Origin: PALSA-612 sp963704335
GTDB taxonomy: Bacteria; Actinomycetota; Thermoleophilia; Gaiellales; Gaiellaceae
Assembly: GCA_963704335.1 (NCBI GenBank)
Contig: OY969889.1
Coordinates: forward strand, 2,728,001-2,792,000
Direction: 5' to 3'
Length of the DNA stretch: 64,000 nucleotides
The notes under the pieces were generated by a model. The model was not told the origin of the DNA. It ran no database searches and saw only the letters and a program-made list of their open reading frames with translations. Shown in pieces: positions 17,930 through 26,963 of the stretch. The stretch's first letter is position 1. Each line of letters opens with the position of its first letter. Made by a program: the position numbers and the translations under genes.

Positions 17930-18948
17930 CAGAACAGGGCGCCGTCGGCGGCGATGGTCGCCCCGACATGCTCGAGGCCGAGCTTCGTGATCACGCGGCC
18001 CCGCGGCGTCCGCTGGAGGAAGCCGAGCTGGAGCAGGTAGGGCTCGTAGACGTCCTCGATCGTGTCCGGCTCCTCGCCGAGCGCGACGGCCAGCGTGGAC
18101 AGCCCCACCGGCCCGCCCTCGAACTTCGTCGCCACGGCCCCCAGCAGCTCACGGTCCATCCGCTCGAGCCCCTCGCTATCGACCTCGAGCAGCGTCAAAG
18201 CGTCATCGGCCACGTCGGTCGTGATCGTGCCGGAATGCCGCACCTCGGCCACGTCACGCACGCGCCGGAGGATGCGGTTGGCCACGCGCGGCGTGCCGCG
18301 CGAGCGGCGTGCGATCTCGTTCGCCGCGTCGTCGGCGATCTCGACGGCGAGGATGCGCGCCGAGCGCCGGACGATGGCCGACAGCTCCTGCTGCTCGTAG
18401 TAGCCGAGCCGGAACGTCATGCCGAAGCGGTCGCGCAGCGGCGTCGTCAGCAGGCCGGTGCGCGTCGTCGCGCCGACGAGCGTGAACGGCGGCAGGTCGA
18501 GCGCGAGCGTCCTCGCGGAAGGCCCCTGGCCGACGACGATGTCGAGGCGGAAGTCCTCGAGCGCCGGATAGAGGATCTCCTCGACTGCAGGCGCGAGACG
18601 ATGGATCTCGTCCACGAACAGCACATCGCGCTCCTCGAGCGCCGTGAGGATGGCCGCGAGGTCGCCCTTCCGGTCGAGCGCAGGACCGGCCACCGACCGC
18701 AGTCCTACGCCGAGCTCGGCGCGGATGACATGCGCGAGGCTCGTCTTGCCGAGGCCCGGGGGTCCTGCCAGGAGGACGTGCTCCAGCGCCTCGCCACGTC
18801 CACGGGCTGCCTCGAGCGCGATGGAGAGCTGCTCGCGCAGGCGCTCCTGGCCGATGAACTCGTCGAGTGTCCGGGGGCGGAGCGAGTGGTCGAGCTCCTC
18901 GTCGCCCTCGGTCTCGAGCACGGGCGACACGAGTCGCTCGGCACTCAT
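17929..18948 (-). CDS. ruvB: Holliday junction branch-migration ATPase RuvB
   Basis: A 339-residue AAA+ motor of normal length. The N-terminal RPRTLDEFIGQ motif, Walker A LAGPPGLGKTSLAH (about residues 60-73), Walker B VLFVDEIHRL, sensor I LVGATTRTG and arginine-finger segment PLRDRFGMTFRL are all present, followed by the winged-helix domain. It drives branch migration with RuvA. Its start overlaps the ruvA stop by 4 nt and its stop overlaps the next small gene, a compact operon. Confidence 0.97.
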   Translation of the reverse strand: MSAERLVSPVLETEGDEELDHSLRPRTLDEFIGQERLREQLSIALEAARGRGEALEHVLLAGPPGLGKTSLAHVIRAELGVGLRSVAGPALDRKGDLAAILTALEERDVLFVDEIHRLAPAVEEILYPALEDFRLDIVVGQGPSARTLALDLPPFTLVGATTRTGLLTTPLRDRFGMTFRLGYYEQQELSAIVRRSARILAVEIADDAANEIARRSRGTPRVANRILRRVRDVAEVRHSGTITTDVADDALTLLEVDSEGLERMDRELLGAVATKFEGGPVGLSTLAVALGEEPDTIEDVYEPYLLQLGFLQRTPRGRVITKLGLEHVGATIAADGALF

Positions 18949-19505
18949 GCCGCCTGCCTCAGTGCCTGGCGAACGCGTTCCTCGGGCGGCAGCGCGGGAT
19001 CGATGGCGGCGAGCACGGACTCGGCATCGACGATCGTGTAGCCGAGCTCGACCAGCGCGTCGCGTGCGACGACATGTCCGTCCCCTTCGATCGACGGCTC
19101 TGCCTCGACCGGAAGCGACCCCTTCAGCTCCAGGACGACACGCTGCGCCGTCTTGCGGCCGATGCCGGGAATCGCCTCGAAGCGCGCCGTGTCCTCGCGT
19201 GCGATCGCGCGGCGAAGCTCGGCGGGAGTGGAGCCCGAGACGATCGCAAGCGCCACCTTCGGCCCCACACCCGAGACCGAGAGCAGCTGCTCGAAGAGCT
19301 CTCGTTCCGCCGCGTCGGCAAACCCGAACAGCTGGAGGGCGTCCTCGCGCACGTGGAGGTAGGTCTCGACCGTCACCTCCTTCGAGCCGGCAGCTCGGGC
19401 GAGCGCGCGTGGTGTCGCGTGCAGGAGATAACCGACCCCGCCCACGTCGAGGACGAGACCGTCCGTTCCACGCCTGACGGGCTTGCCCCGGAGTTGTGAG
19501 ATCAC
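18945..19505 (-). CDS. ruvA: Holliday junction DNA-binding protein RuvA
   Basis: A 186-residue RuvA with an N-terminal OB domain (ISQLRGKPV, VGGVGYLLHAT), two helix-hairpin-helix motifs (LLSVSGVGPKVALAI and FEAIPGIGRKTAQRVVLELKG) and the C-terminal domain III that contacts RuvB. RuvA tetramers hold the four-way junction flat for branch migration. Its first codon overlaps the ruvC stop by 4 nt and its stop overlaps the ruvB start by 4 nt. Confidence 0.96.
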   Translation of the reverse strand: MISQLRGKPVRRGTDGLVLDVGGVGYLLHATPRALARAAGSKEVTVETYLHVREDALQLFGFADAAERELFEQLLSVSGVGPKVALAIVSGSTPAELRRAIAREDTARFEAIPGIGRKTAQRVVLELKGSLPVEAEPSIEGDGHVVARDALVELGYTIVDAESVLAAIDPALPPEERVRQALRQAA

Positions 19506-19993
19506 GACGCGATCTTTCTCAGGAGCGGCGGCGCGAGCGCGTGGCAGATGGCGACGGCCAGCGCGTCGGCGGCATGGTGCGGCTCCGGCACCGCGTCCAG
19601 CGCAAGCACAGCCTTCACCATCCGTTGCATCTGGGCCTTGTCGGCTCGGCCGTAGCCGCAGACGGACTTCTTGACCAGGCTCGGCGCGTACTCGACGCAG
19701 TCAACGCCGCCGCGCGCGCAGGCGACGAGTACCGCGCCCCGGGCCTGCCCGACAGAGAGCGCGATGCGGGCGTCGGCGCCGACGTACGACTCCTCGAGCG
19801 CGGCGGCACCCGGCGCGTGCTCCTCGATGAGCTCCGCCACCCGCTCGTAGATCGTCCTGAGCCGGAGCGCCGGGGATTCTCTGGCGGGGGTGGTCCACGA
19901 CCCGAAGGCGATTGCCCTGAGGCGTCCGTCTTCTTCGTGGACGATGCCGTATCCGCATGCAGCCGTACCCGGGTCGATGCCGAGAACCTTCAC
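19502..19993 (-). CDS. ruvC: Holliday junction resolvase RuvC
   Basis: A 163-residue RNase H-fold nuclease that cuts Holliday junctions. Catalytic acidic residues are in place: D7 in the GIDPGT motif, glutamate at 67-68 in ALEESYVG, and the HHAADALAVA motif near the C-terminus. GTG start; first gene of the ruvC-ruvA-ruvB-17603 operon. A hairpin lies just upstream and probably separates it from the prolyl oligopeptidase gene on the same strand. Confidence 0.96.
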   Translation of the reverse strand: MKVLGIDPGTAACGYGIVHEEDGRLRAIAFGSWTTPARESPALRLRTIYERVAELIEEHAPGAAALEESYVGADARIALSVGQARGAVLVACARGGVDCVEYAPSLVKKSVCGYGRADKAQMQRMVKAVLALDAVPEPHHAADALAVAICHALAPPLLRKIAS

Positions 19994-20007
19994 GCGTTGA
20001 GGTTAAG

Positions 20008-20039
20008 CACCCCCCCGGACATCCCTGCCCGGAGGGGTG
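20008..20039 (-). terminator. Hairpin between the S9 peptidase gene and ruvC
   Basis: An inverted repeat with 10 paired bases, one internal mismatch and a 10 nt loop (CACCCC...GGGGTG outer arm). It sits 15 bp after the stop of the S9 peptidase gene and 14 bp before the ruvC start, where a terminator for the upstream yebC-S9 unit would be expected. No clear T-tract follows, so it may be a weak or factor-assisted terminator. Confidence 0.45.
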
Positions 20040-20054
20040 TACATGCGTCAGCGA

Positions 20055-21971
20055 CTACAGATGCTTCTTGAAGAAGTCGACGATCGTCTCGTAGCAGCGC
20101 ACCTTGTTGGGCAGCTTCAAGACGTCGTGGCCCTCGTCCTCGAACATGAGGTAGTCGACGTCCTTGCCCTGGGCACGCATGGCCTCGACGAGGTCGGCCG
20201 ACTCCTGCTCCACCACGCGCGGGTCGTTCTTGCCCTGGATGACGAGCATCGGACACGCGAGATTGTCCATGTGCGTCTTCGGGGAGATATCGGTGAGGAA
20301 GTCCTTGTCGCGCTCCGGATGCCCGACGGCGAGCTCGAAGTACGGCTTCCACGTCGGCGGGATGCGGTCGAGGAACGTGAACATGTCGTATGGGCCGAAC
20401 ATGTCGATCGCGGCCGACCACAGCTCCGGGTGCCGCCCCGCCAGCGTCAGCGTCATGTAGCCGCCGTAGGAGCGGCCGACGACGCCGGCACGGCTCGCGT
20501 CGACTCGCTCGTCGTTCGGCAGCACCTCCGTCATCGCGTGCACGTGGTCGAGCCGGTCCTGCCCACCCCAGTCGTGGTCGACACGCTTCGTGTAGTCCAT
20601 TCCGTAGCCCGTCGAGCCGCGCACGTTGGGGACGAAGACCGCGAACCCCTCGAGCGTGAGCGCCTGGATGAGCGGCATCGAGAACCACGCGAAGTTCGGC
20701 CGCTCCTGGCCCTGCGGCCCTCCGTGCACGTAGTAGACGAGCGGCCTCGGGCCGTCGAAGTCGAGCTCCGGAGACGGCAGGTAGAGCCGCGCGGACGTCC
20801 GCAGGCCGTCGTGGGAGACGAACGAGACGTCCTCGCCGGGCGAGAGCAGCGCCGGATCGATGCCGAGCGGCTTCTCATCCGTCTGCCGATCCGGCGTGCC
20901 GTCCGCGTCGAGCACGAACAGCTGCGTGGGCGTCGTCGCCGTGCAGAAAGACAACGCCCAGCGGCCGCTCTCCGGGTCACGGGCGATGCCGTGCAGGACG
21001 CCGCCGGCGAGCTCGCCTTCGCCCACGAGCACGCGGCCGAGCTTCATCGCGCGGGCCGTCTCATCGAAGTCGGCCTCGTAGGCCCACGAGACGCCGTCGA
21101 TGTTGAACACGGCGACGTACTGGTCGCCATCGATGCGCTGGAAGCGCTCCAGCTCGCCGACACCCTCGTGGCGGGCGCCGGTGAGCTCCACGGGCTCGAC
21201 CTCACCTGGCTTGTCGAAGGCGATGTACCCGGGGCCGTACGCGTCGTCGAAGAGGCTCGTGCTGATGAGGAGCCCCTGCTGGCTGTCCGTCACGTGCGCC
21301 GACTGCATCCCGAGCAGTGGGTGCTCCGCACCCTCTTCCCGGTCTTCGAGCAGCGTTCCCCAGAGCATCGTCTTCTCGCCCGTCTCCGGGTCACGCTCGT
21401 AGAGGACGATGTCGCCGGCCGTGTAGCCGTCACCGAGCACGGTGCGCGAGTGATCGCGCGTCCACGCGACAGGATAGGGACCGTGCATTCCTTCGCCGAG
21501 AATCTCCCCTTCGCCGGTTGCGAGGTCAATCCGTACGCCGAAGAGCTTTGCCTCCTCGTGCGACTCGGCAAAGGCGTAGCCGGTTGCCGTCTCCTCGTCC
21601 ACGTCCACGAGATGTGTCCTCATCCCGCCGAAGAGATCCTCGTTCAGTGGCTCGGGGAAGCCTCCGTCGAGCGGGATGACGCGAGGCTGGTAGTTCTCGT
21701 CGCCGTCCTGGTCGAGCATCAGCACGATGCGGTCGATCTCCGGCAAGGCGTAGAACCCGTAGCCACCGAGCAGCTCCGGGTTCTGGAGCGCAATCCCCGG
21801 CGGCAGCAGCGGCTCGGGGACGCTGCCGCCCACGTCCATGCGGTACAGGCTCAGCCGGCCCGCGAGATCGCTGATGAAGTACAGCTTGTCGCCGGCGAGC
21901 TGCGGGTTGAGAAAGAGCCGCGCCGAGAGCAGCGACTCGATGCGGCCTCCGGTCTTCATTGCCACTGCCAT
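20055..21971 (-). CDS. S9-family prolyl oligopeptidase-like peptidase
   Basis: A 638-residue serine peptidase with an N-terminal seven-bladed beta-propeller (about residues 20-370) and a C-terminal alpha/beta-hydrolase domain. The nucleophile elbow is VGRSYGGYMTL, the acid is in VIQGKNDPRV and the histidine in EDEGHDV. The oxyanion-type motif YYVHGGPQGQ precedes the catalytic domain. No signal peptide is seen, so it probably degrades peptides in the cytoplasm. The start codon overlaps the yebC stop (TGATG), so the genes are coupled; an in-frame ATG four codons later is an alternative start. Confidence 0.92.
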   Translation of the reverse strand: MAVAMKTGGRIESLLSARLFLNPQLAGDKLYFISDLAGRLSLYRMDVGGSVPEPLLPPGIALQNPELLGGYGFYALPEIDRIVLMLDQDGDENYQPRVIPLDGGFPEPLNEDLFGGMRTHLVDVDEETATGYAFAESHEEAKLFGVRIDLATGEGEILGEGMHGPYPVAWTRDHSRTVLGDGYTAGDIVLYERDPETGEKTMLWGTLLEDREEGAEHPLLGMQSAHVTDSQQGLLISTSLFDDAYGPGYIAFDKPGEVEPVELTGARHEGVGELERFQRIDGDQYVAVFNIDGVSWAYEADFDETARAMKLGRVLVGEGELAGGVLHGIARDPESGRWALSFCTATTPTQLFVLDADGTPDRQTDEKPLGIDPALLSPGEDVSFVSHDGLRTSARLYLPSPELDFDGPRPLVYYVHGGPQGQERPNFAWFSMPLIQALTLEGFAVFVPNVRGSTGYGMDYTKRVDHDWGGQDRLDHVHAMTEVLPNDERVDASRAGVVGRSYGGYMTLTLAGRHPELWSAAIDMFGPYDMFTFLDRIPPTWKPYFELAVGHPERDKDFLTDISPKTHMDNLACPMLVIQGKNDPRVVEQESADLVEAMRAQGKDVDYLMFEDEGHDVLKLPNKVRCYETIVDFFKKHL

Positions 21972-22726
21972 CAGTTCGCAACCTCCTCTAGGACTTGTTC
22001 CGGGATGTCGAAGTTCGCGTACACGTCCTGCACGTCGTCGAGCTCCTCGAGCTCTTCCAGCAATCGAACGATCCTACGTGCTGCCCCCTCGTCCTCGACG
22101 GTGACGGACGTCTTCGGCAGCAACGTGATCTGGGCCGACTCTACGGCGAAGCCTCCCTGCTCGAGCGCGCGCCGTACATCTCCCACGCTCTCTGCGGCAC
22201 ACGTGATCTCGAACACCGATCCGTCCTGAGAGACGTCGTCGGCGCCACCTTCGGCCGCCGCAAGCGTGAGTTCGTCTTCGTCGACTCCGTCGGCCGCGGC
22301 GAGCAGCAATCCGGTGCGCTCGAAGAGCCACGCGACGGAGCCGGACTCGCCGAGCGACCCCTCGCTCTTCGAGAACACGTGGCGCACCTCGGAGGCGGTG
22401 CGGTTGCGGTTGTCCGTGAGCGCGTCGACGAAGACCGCCACGCCTGCCGGCCCGTAGCCCTCGTACGTGACGTGCTCGAACGCTTCCCCGTCGGCTGCCG
22501 CGCCCGAACCGCGCGCGATGGCACGCTCGATGTTGTCCTTCGGCATCGACGCCTCGCGCGCCTTGTCGATCGCGTTCTGGAGCGCGAGATTGCCGGCTGG
22601 ATCCGGCCCGCCCTCACGGGCGGCGACGATGATCGCGCGCGCGAGCTTCGAGAACAGCTGACCGCGCTTCTTGTCCGTCGCCCCCTTCTTGTGCTTGATG
22701 GACGCCCACTTGCTATGCCCCGACAT
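21971..22726 (-). CDS. yebC: YebC/PmpR-family protein
   Basis: A 251-residue YebC/TACO1-family protein. The start MSGHSKWASIKHKKGATDKKRGQ is diagnostic, and the conserved GPGG/YEGYGPAG and NRNRTASEVRH segments follow. Members bind DNA as regulators or act at the ribosome on polyproline stalls. The ATG at 22726 was chosen over an upstream frame because it has an ideal GGAGGAAGGAG ribosome-binding site and matches the family N-terminus. It is followed directly by the S9 peptidase gene. Confidence 0.95.
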   Translation of the reverse strand: MSGHSKWASIKHKKGATDKKRGQLFSKLARAIIVAAREGGPDPAGNLALQNAIDKAREASMPKDNIERAIARGSGAAADGEAFEHVTYEGYGPAGVAVFVDALTDNRNRTASEVRHVFSKSEGSLGESGSVAWLFERTGLLLAAADGVDEDELTLAAAEGGADDVSQDGSVFEITCAAESVGDVRRALEQGGFAVESAQITLLPKTSVTVEDEGAARRIVRLLEELEELDDVQDVYANFDIPEQVLEEVAN

Positions 22727-22804
22727 GCGCTCCTTCCTCCACGCCCTGCACGGCGAGGACATCGACTCTCGACGGTCGTGCCACGCCTCAATTGTAGGTA
22801 GGCG

Positions 22805-23722
22805 CTACAGGCTGGAAGGCTCGGCGAGCTCTGCGGGCCTTCGCCGCTCGAGCCAGAGGCCGATCGCGACGAGCGCGAGCCCGAAGAGGGCGTAGAGCAG
22901 CGCGGCGCCCCACACGTTGGACTCGCCGCTCTCGGTCGAGAAGCCCGGTGTCAACGGGCCGTCGATGGGCGTGCTGACCTCGGCGTCGGTCCACTTCTGC
23001 ACGAAGTACGTCCACGCGCCGAACAGGCCGATCGCGCCGAGCACGGCATAGATCGAGCGATCGAGCCCGCCCGCGAGCAGGAAGAAGACGAGCGCGATGA
23101 GCCCGATCAGGATCCATTCCCACGTAGACCCGTGCCAGAGGTAGATGAAACCGCCGCCCATCGCCAGAGCAGCGACGAATTGGACCCAGAAACCGTACGT
23201 CCGATCCGCGCCCGCGCCGACCAGCATCAGGAAGAAGCCGACAATGATCGACACGACCGCTGACCAGTTTCCCCCACCGGAGACGAGGTCGACGAGGAAG
23301 AACCAGCTCATGAAGACCGCGGGTAGCACCAGCAGGGGGAACCGGAAGCGAGCAAGGAGGATCAGAGACGCCGTGATGATCACGAGGTCGAAGAGCAGGA
23401 GGCCCCAGCGAAAGCCCTCGAACGGCCCGTCGTCGGCGTCGAGGATGCCGATGAGATCCTCGAACGAGCCGACCCAGATGGAGAACATGACCAACGATAC
23501 GAAGGCGAACAGGCCGGCCGTAACCCGCTCGCCTGCCGCCTCGAATCCGATCGCGACGACGGCGATGACGAAAAACACGAGCGCGGACCAGCCGAAGAAC
23601 GCTCCGTCCGAATGCTCCGATGCCAGCCAGCTGAGCAACGCGACGGCGGCGACCAGAACGACGAACGCGCCGGCGTAGAGAAGGAACGAGGAGCTCGACC
23701 AGCGCGCTCGTGCCACGTCCAT
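22805..23722 (-). CDS. Multi-pass membrane protein of unknown function
   Basis: A 305-residue protein with about nine hydrophobic helices spread over its whole length, few charged loops and a short basic C-terminal tail (LERRRPAELAE). No transporter or enzyme signature is visible. It lies 78 bp upstream of yebC and 35 bp downstream of the HypE-like gene on the same strand, so these may be transcribed together. The ATG start gives a short MDVARARW cytoplasmic end before the first helix. Confidence 0.75.
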   Translation of the reverse strand: MDVARARWSSSSFLLYAGAFVVLVAAVALLSWLASEHSDGAFFGWSALVFFVIAVVAIGFEAAGERVTAGLFAFVSLVMFSIWVGSFEDLIGILDADDGPFEGFRWGLLLFDLVIITASLILLARFRFPLLVLPAVFMSWFFLVDLVSGGGNWSAVVSIIVGFFLMLVGAGADRTYGFWVQFVAALAMGGGFIYLWHGSTWEWILIGLIALVFFLLAGGLDRSIYAVLGAIGLFGAWTYFVQKWTDAEVSTPIDGPLTPGFSTESGESNVWGAALLYALFGLALVAIGLWLERRRPAELAEPSSL

Positions 23723-23757
23723 GGCGGGGGATCTTCATCCGCCGGTCGGACGACGCA

Positions 23758-24753
23758 TCAGGACGAGAGGATGCGGGCCACCTCGTCCCGCTCTCGCGGG
23801 GACATCGGAGTGCCGTCGAAGGCGACCATGCCGCTGCCGCGCTCCGCCGACGCCACCACGGCAGCCGCGTGCCCCGCCTCCGCGAATGCCGCCGCGGCGT
23901 CCGTGGCGATCGCCTCCGGAAACGCGGCGAGCAGCGTCCCGGACGCGAGCGTCGACCAGGGGTCCGCGCCCAAAGCAGCGCATACGGCGACGCCGGGCTC
24001 GAACCACAGGACGGCATCCGGGTCCACCCGTAAGCGAACACTTCCCGCCATGGCCATCTCATGCAGACCCATCAGGAGGCCGCCCTCCGTCGGGTCGTGC
24101 AGCGCGCTCGCACCCAGCTCTGTAGCCAGGAGCGCCGGCTCCACGACGGAGATGCCCGGATCGTCGAGAGCCGCCCGAGCCCGAGCCAGCACCTCCGGGT
24201 CCAACTCCATGAGCCGGTCCGCAGCTTCGTTCGCCAGCACCGCCGCGCCCTCTATCGGCACAGGTCGCACCTGCAGCACCACGTCGCCGGGCGCAAGGCC
24301 GGCAGTCTCGACGATCGCACCCCGCTCGGTGATTCCGAGCATGGTGCCGAACACGATGGGCTGCGTGACAGCCGGTGTGACCTCGGTGTGACCTCCGACA
24401 AGGCTCGCCCCGACATCTTCCAGCGCCGCATGAAGCCGGGCAAAGAGGTCTCTGATGGAGTCCTCCGACGTGGCCGGCGGCACGAGCACGACGGCCAGGA
24501 ACCATCGGGGCCGTGCCCCGCACACGGCGACGTCGTTGGCGTTCACGAGTACGGAGAGCCGAGCGACGTCCGACGTCGTAAGGGTGATCGGATCGGCGGC
24601 CACGACGAGCGTCCCCTCTTGAACGTCTATGCCGCTCGCGTCCTCGCCGATCCGCGCCCCGAGCCGAACCTCCGGCGGCAGCGCAGGGGCAGCCGAGAGC
24701 AGCGCAGCGAGCAGATCCGGCGGGAGCTTGCCGGTCTCGAGCGGCTGGTTCAC
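23758..24753 (-). CDS. HypE/AIR-synthase-superfamily protein
   Basis: A 331-residue protein with the PurM/HypE two-domain fold: an N-terminal ATP-binding half (GARIGEDASGIDV, VAADPITLT, NDVAVCGARPRWFLAVVL, GGHTEVTPAV) and a C-terminal half (ALHDPTEGGLLMGLHEMA). It lacks the C-terminal Cys motif that marks genuine HypE hydrogenase maturation proteins, and no hydrogenase gene is near. It may act on another ATP-activated substrate. The GTG start is 34 bp from the divergent amidase gene. Confidence 0.8.
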   Translation of the reverse strand: MNQPLETGKLPPDLLAALLSAAPALPPEVRLGARIGEDASGIDVQEGTLVVAADPITLTTSDVARLSVLVNANDVAVCGARPRWFLAVVLVPPATSEDSIRDLFARLHAALEDVGASLVGGHTEVTPAVTQPIVFGTMLGITERGAIVETAGLAPGDVVLQVRPVPIEGAAVLANEAADRLMELDPEVLARARAALDDPGISVVEPALLATELGASALHDPTEGGLLMGLHEMAMAGSVRLRVDPDAVLWFEPGVAVCAALGADPWSTLASGTLLAAFPEAIATDAAAAFAEAGHAAAVVASAERGSGMVAFDGTPMSPRERDEVARILSS

Positions 24754-24787
24754 AGTCGCGGAGACTACGCGTGCGTATCCTCAGCCG

Positions 24788-25531
24788 GTGCTTCGCCCGG
24801 TTCTAACCGTGCTTGTCGCTCTAGCCGCCCTTCACGTCGCCGGCGGGACGGCGCCCGCTCGAGAGTCTCCGCTCTCCGGCAAGACGATCGCCGTCGACCC
24901 AGGTCATAACGGCCGCAACTGGGCGCATCCCGACGAGATCAACCGACTGGTCGACGCCGGCACGCTGCGGAAGGCCTGCGACACGACCGGAACCGCCACG
25001 GCCTCGGGCTACGCGGAGCCGGCGTTCACCTGGGACGTGGCGGTACGGCTGCGGAGGATGTTGCGGGCATCCGGCGCCACGGTCGTGCTCACGAGGTCTT
25101 CCAACGCCGGTTGGGGGCCGTGCATCACCGAACGCGCCGCCCTCGGCAACCGCGCGCGAGCCGACGCCGCCGTCTCGATTCATGCTGACGGGGGACCGGC
25201 GTCCGGGCGTGGCTTTCATGTCATCTACCCGCCGGCCATCAGCGGCCTGACGGACGACATCGCAAGGCCGTCGAAGTGCCTCGCGCTCGCCGTGCGGCGG
25301 ACATACAAGACGGGCACGGGGCTGCCCTACGCGACCTATCTCGGTGGCAGCGGCCTCTCCGTCCGGTCCGACCTCGGAGGGCTCAACCTCTCCGACGTGC
25401 CCAAGGTGTTCGTCGAGACCGGGAACATGCGGAACGGCACCGACGCGCGGCTGCTCGAGAGCCCGGCCTTCCGCGAGCGCATCGCGCGCTCGATCGCGGC
25501 CGGGCTCTCCCGGTTCCTTTCGCGCTGCTGA
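24788..25531 (+). CDS. Exported N-acetylmuramoyl-L-alanine amidase (Amidase_3)
   Basis: A 247-residue protein with a signal peptide (about residues 1-25) and an Amidase_3 zinc domain. Metal and catalytic residues sit in AVDPGHNG, SIHADGG and VFVETGNMRN (Glu), in the order expected. It should cut the amide bond between MurNAc and the stem peptide during wall remodelling. The GTG at 24788 is preferred because it places the hydrophobic segment at the N-terminus; the longer frame extends back across the divergent gene. It ends 4 bp from the oppositely directed flavin oxidase gene. Confidence 0.85.
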   Translation: MLRPVLTVLVALAALHVAGGTAPARESPLSGKTIAVDPGHNGRNWAHPDEINRLVDAGTLRKACDTTGTATASGYAEPAFTWDVAVRLRRMLRASGATVVLTRSSNAGWGPCITERAALGNRARADAAVSIHADGGPASGRGFHVIYPPAISGLTDDIARPSKCLALAVRRTYKTGTGLPYATYLGGSGLSVRSDLGGLNLSDVPKVFVETGNMRNGTDARLLESPAFRERIARSIAAGLSRFLSRC

Positions 25532-25535
25532 GCTT

Positions 25536-26906
25536 CTACGGCTTGATGTTCTGGTTCAGGCGGAAGAGGTTGTCAGGGTCGTACTTCCTCTTGACCTCGA
25601 CGAGCCGGTCGTAGTTGCCCTTGTAGTTGGCCTTGATCCGCTCCTGGTCGTCCCCGGCCATGAAGTTGACGTAGCCGCCCTCCTCCGAGAGCGGCGCGGT
25701 CGCGTCGTAGTAGTCCCGGACCCACTTGATGTTGTCCTCGTTGTCCGCGGCGTCCGGCCACATGCCGGCGATGACCGTGGCGAACGTCGCATCGCGGTAG
25801 GCGAAGGCGGTCTCGTCTGATGCCACCCGGTTGACGGCGCCGTTGATCGGATAGATGTGCACGGTCGAGTTCACGACGGGGATCTTCGGCCCGTGCTCGA
25901 GGTGCGCCTCGATCGCGTCGTCGGTCAGCTCCGTGACGAAGTTCGCCTTCCAGTAATGCTGGAGCCCGGGAGGTACGAGCGCGTCGAAGGCGCTGTTGAG
26001 CGCCGGGTACGGCATCGGGCCGACGTGCTCGGCGACGACCGGCGCGACGTCGCGCAGCGGCTTGAGCATCTCCTCGCCCTTTTCGATCGGGCCCGCCCAG
26101 CAGGCGACGAACGCTATGAACGGCTCCCCGTGGCGGTCTTCGGGAATGAACGGCAGCGGCGGCGCGATCTGCCAGGCCGGGAAGCCGCCGAGCTCCTCGG
26201 GGGCGTCTTTGATGAACTCGCGGTAGAAGCGCAGCACGTTGGCGGCTTCCTCGATCTCGAAGAACATCGGGCCGCCGTAGATGTCCTTGACCTGCTGTAG
26301 ACGAAACTCGAACGAGGTGACGACACCGAAGTTTCCGCCGCCGCCGCGGAGCGCCCAGAACAGGTCCTCGTTCTCCGCTTCGTTGGCAGTGACCTGCTGG
26401 CCGTCGGCGGTGACCACCTCCGCCGAGATCAGGTTGTCGCAGGAGAGGCCGGCGCCCCGGGCCAGGTAGCCGATGCCTCCGCCGAGGGTGAGCCCTCCCA
26501 CGCCGGTCGTGGAGATGATGCCGCCCGTCGTCGCGAGGCCGTGCACGTAGGTCGCGTCGTTGAAGTGGCCCCACGTGGCGCCGCCCTGGGCCCGGGCGGT
26601 GCGGGCTTCCGGGTCGACCTGAACGTTCGTCATTCCTGTCAGGTCGACGACAACTGCGTCGTCGCCGGTGCCGAAGCCGGGAACGCTGTGACCGCCGGCG
26701 CGAACCGCCAGCGGGAGCTCGTTCTCGCGCGCGTAGTCGACAGCGGCGACCACGTCGTCGGTGGACGTGCAGCGCACGACGACGTTCGGCCGCCGGTCGA
26801 TCATCGCGTTGTAGACCTTGCGTGCCTCCTCATAGCCCGCGTCGTCCGGTGCGATCACCTCGCCGCTGACGCGCTCGCTCAGTCGCTCGATCGTCTCCGT
26901 GGCCAT
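25536..26906 (-). CDS. FAD-linked oxidoreductase, berberine-bridge/PCMH type with bicovalent FAD
   Basis: A 456-residue FAD-binding PCMH-domain oxidase. The AGGHSVPGFG motif holds the histidine, and GLSCDNLISAEVV the cysteine, that together tether FAD at two points in this family. GGNFGVVTSFEFRL and the C-terminal BBE motif (DNLFRLNQNI) follow. Members oxidise sugars, alkaloids or other alcohols; substrate unknown. No signal peptide. The ATG at 26906 has a GAGGGGT ribosome-binding site, so upstream in-frame sequence is not coding. It shares a 57 bp promoter region with the divergent hydrolase-cyclase gene. Confidence 0.9.
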   Translation of the reverse strand: MATETIERLSERVSGEVIAPDDAGYEEARKVYNAMIDRRPNVVVRCTSTDDVVAAVDYARENELPLAVRAGGHSVPGFGTGDDAVVVDLTGMTNVQVDPEARTARAQGGATWGHFNDATYVHGLATTGGIISTTGVGGLTLGGGIGYLARGAGLSCDNLISAEVVTADGQQVTANEAENEDLFWALRGGGGNFGVVTSFEFRLQQVKDIYGGPMFFEIEEAANVLRFYREFIKDAPEELGGFPAWQIAPPLPFIPEDRHGEPFIAFVACWAGPIEKGEEMLKPLRDVAPVVAEHVGPMPYPALNSAFDALVPPGLQHYWKANFVTELTDDAIEAHLEHGPKIPVVNSTVHIYPINGAVNRVASDETAFAYRDATFATVIAGMWPDAADNEDNIKWVRDYYDATAPLSEEGGYVNFMAGDDQERIKANYKGNYDRLVEVKRKYDPDNLFRLNQNIKP

Positions 26907-26963
26907 GTTGACCCCTCTCTTTCGCTCCGTGACGTGCTTGCTGGGCAACCTAGACTCAAACGG

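Noticed and set aside
23758..24753. Genuine HypE hydrogenase maturation protein
   Set aside because: The C-terminal cysteine motif is missing and no hydrogenase or hyp genes are nearby, so only the superfamily is assigned.
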